DNA of 14,710 bases from Candidatus Moranbacteria bacterium CG23_combo_of_CG06-09_8_20_14_all_35_22 (GTDB lineage: Bacteria > Patescibacteriota > Minisyncoccia > Moranbacterales > UBA2206): contig PCRW01000017.1 in NCBI GenBank assembly GCA_002772115.1, forward strand, positions 1-14,710. Direction: 5' to 3'. The translations under genes were made by a program, and so were the position numbers. The notes below the pieces were generated by a model. It was not told the origin of the DNA and made no database searches. It was given only the letters and a program-made list of their open reading frames with translations. Shown one piece after another: positions 14,668-14,710 of this stretch; position 1 is the stretch's first letter; each line of letters begins with the position of its first letter.

Positions 14668-14710
14668 AAAATATCGCTAACTCGTCCGACCGCCATCTTT
14701 CTCAAATGAA

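Noticed and set aside
1..14710. tRNA or rRNA genes, TGA-to-amino-acid recoding
   Set aside because: No cloverleaf or rRNA-like sequence was seen, and the main genes read through in the standard code with TGA acting as a stop.

Overview
The window is AT-rich bacterial DNA, almost all of it coding, with the standard genetic code (TGA acts as a stop). Short intergenic gaps, two promoters whose -10 box lies 6 nt before the ATG (predicted leaderless mRNAs), many weak Shine-Dalgarno sites and the protein repertoire suggest a small-genome lineage such as Candidate Phyla Radiation/Patescibacteria. This is an inference from style: there is no rRNA or other marker gene to confirm it.

Region 1 (about 132-8231, minus strand) is a type I restriction-modification island apparently read from one promoter at 8202-8231. 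Gene order is hsdM with an N-terminal MerR-like helix-turn-helix, a phage-type AntA/AntB antirepressor-like gene with a -1 frameshift at an A6 run, hsdS, a REP-associated tyrosine transposase (RAYT), hsdR and a YgjP-type zinc metallopeptidase. The RAYT sits tightly between hsdS and hsdR. Three related GTAGGAAC-type palindromes lie inside open reading frames: two in hsdR and one in the RAYT gene itself. A block of three tandem hairpins separates hsdS from the antirepressor gene.

Region 2 (8296-10239, minus strand) is a two-gene unit: a truncated, motif-poor TsaB-like protein followed 4 nt later by a PIF1-type helicase with a WYL-like C-terminus. It is bounded by two intrinsic terminators.

Region 3 (10284-12158, minus strand) looks like a self-contained ECF sigma regulon: sigma factor, a tightly coupled three-pass membrane protein (candidate anti-sigma/sensor) and a small secreted protein. 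The promoters of the sigma gene and of the secreted-protein gene share the same two-part motif, TGAAA-N18-CGTAGTAA.

Region 4 (12189-14667) carries a lipoprotein peptidoglycan amidase, a 51-residue small ORF, a strikingly structured non-coding segment and a membrane-anchored transglutaminase-like protein with a coiled-coil tail. The structured segment (13223-13430) folds into a closed three-way junction and lies just downstream of a perfect consensus promoter (TTGACA-N17-TATAAT) on the minus strand. That promoter shares its -35 hexamer, on opposite strands, with the promoter of the transglutaminase-like gene. This strongly promoted, unidentified structured RNA candidate and the ECF regulon are the best leads in the window.
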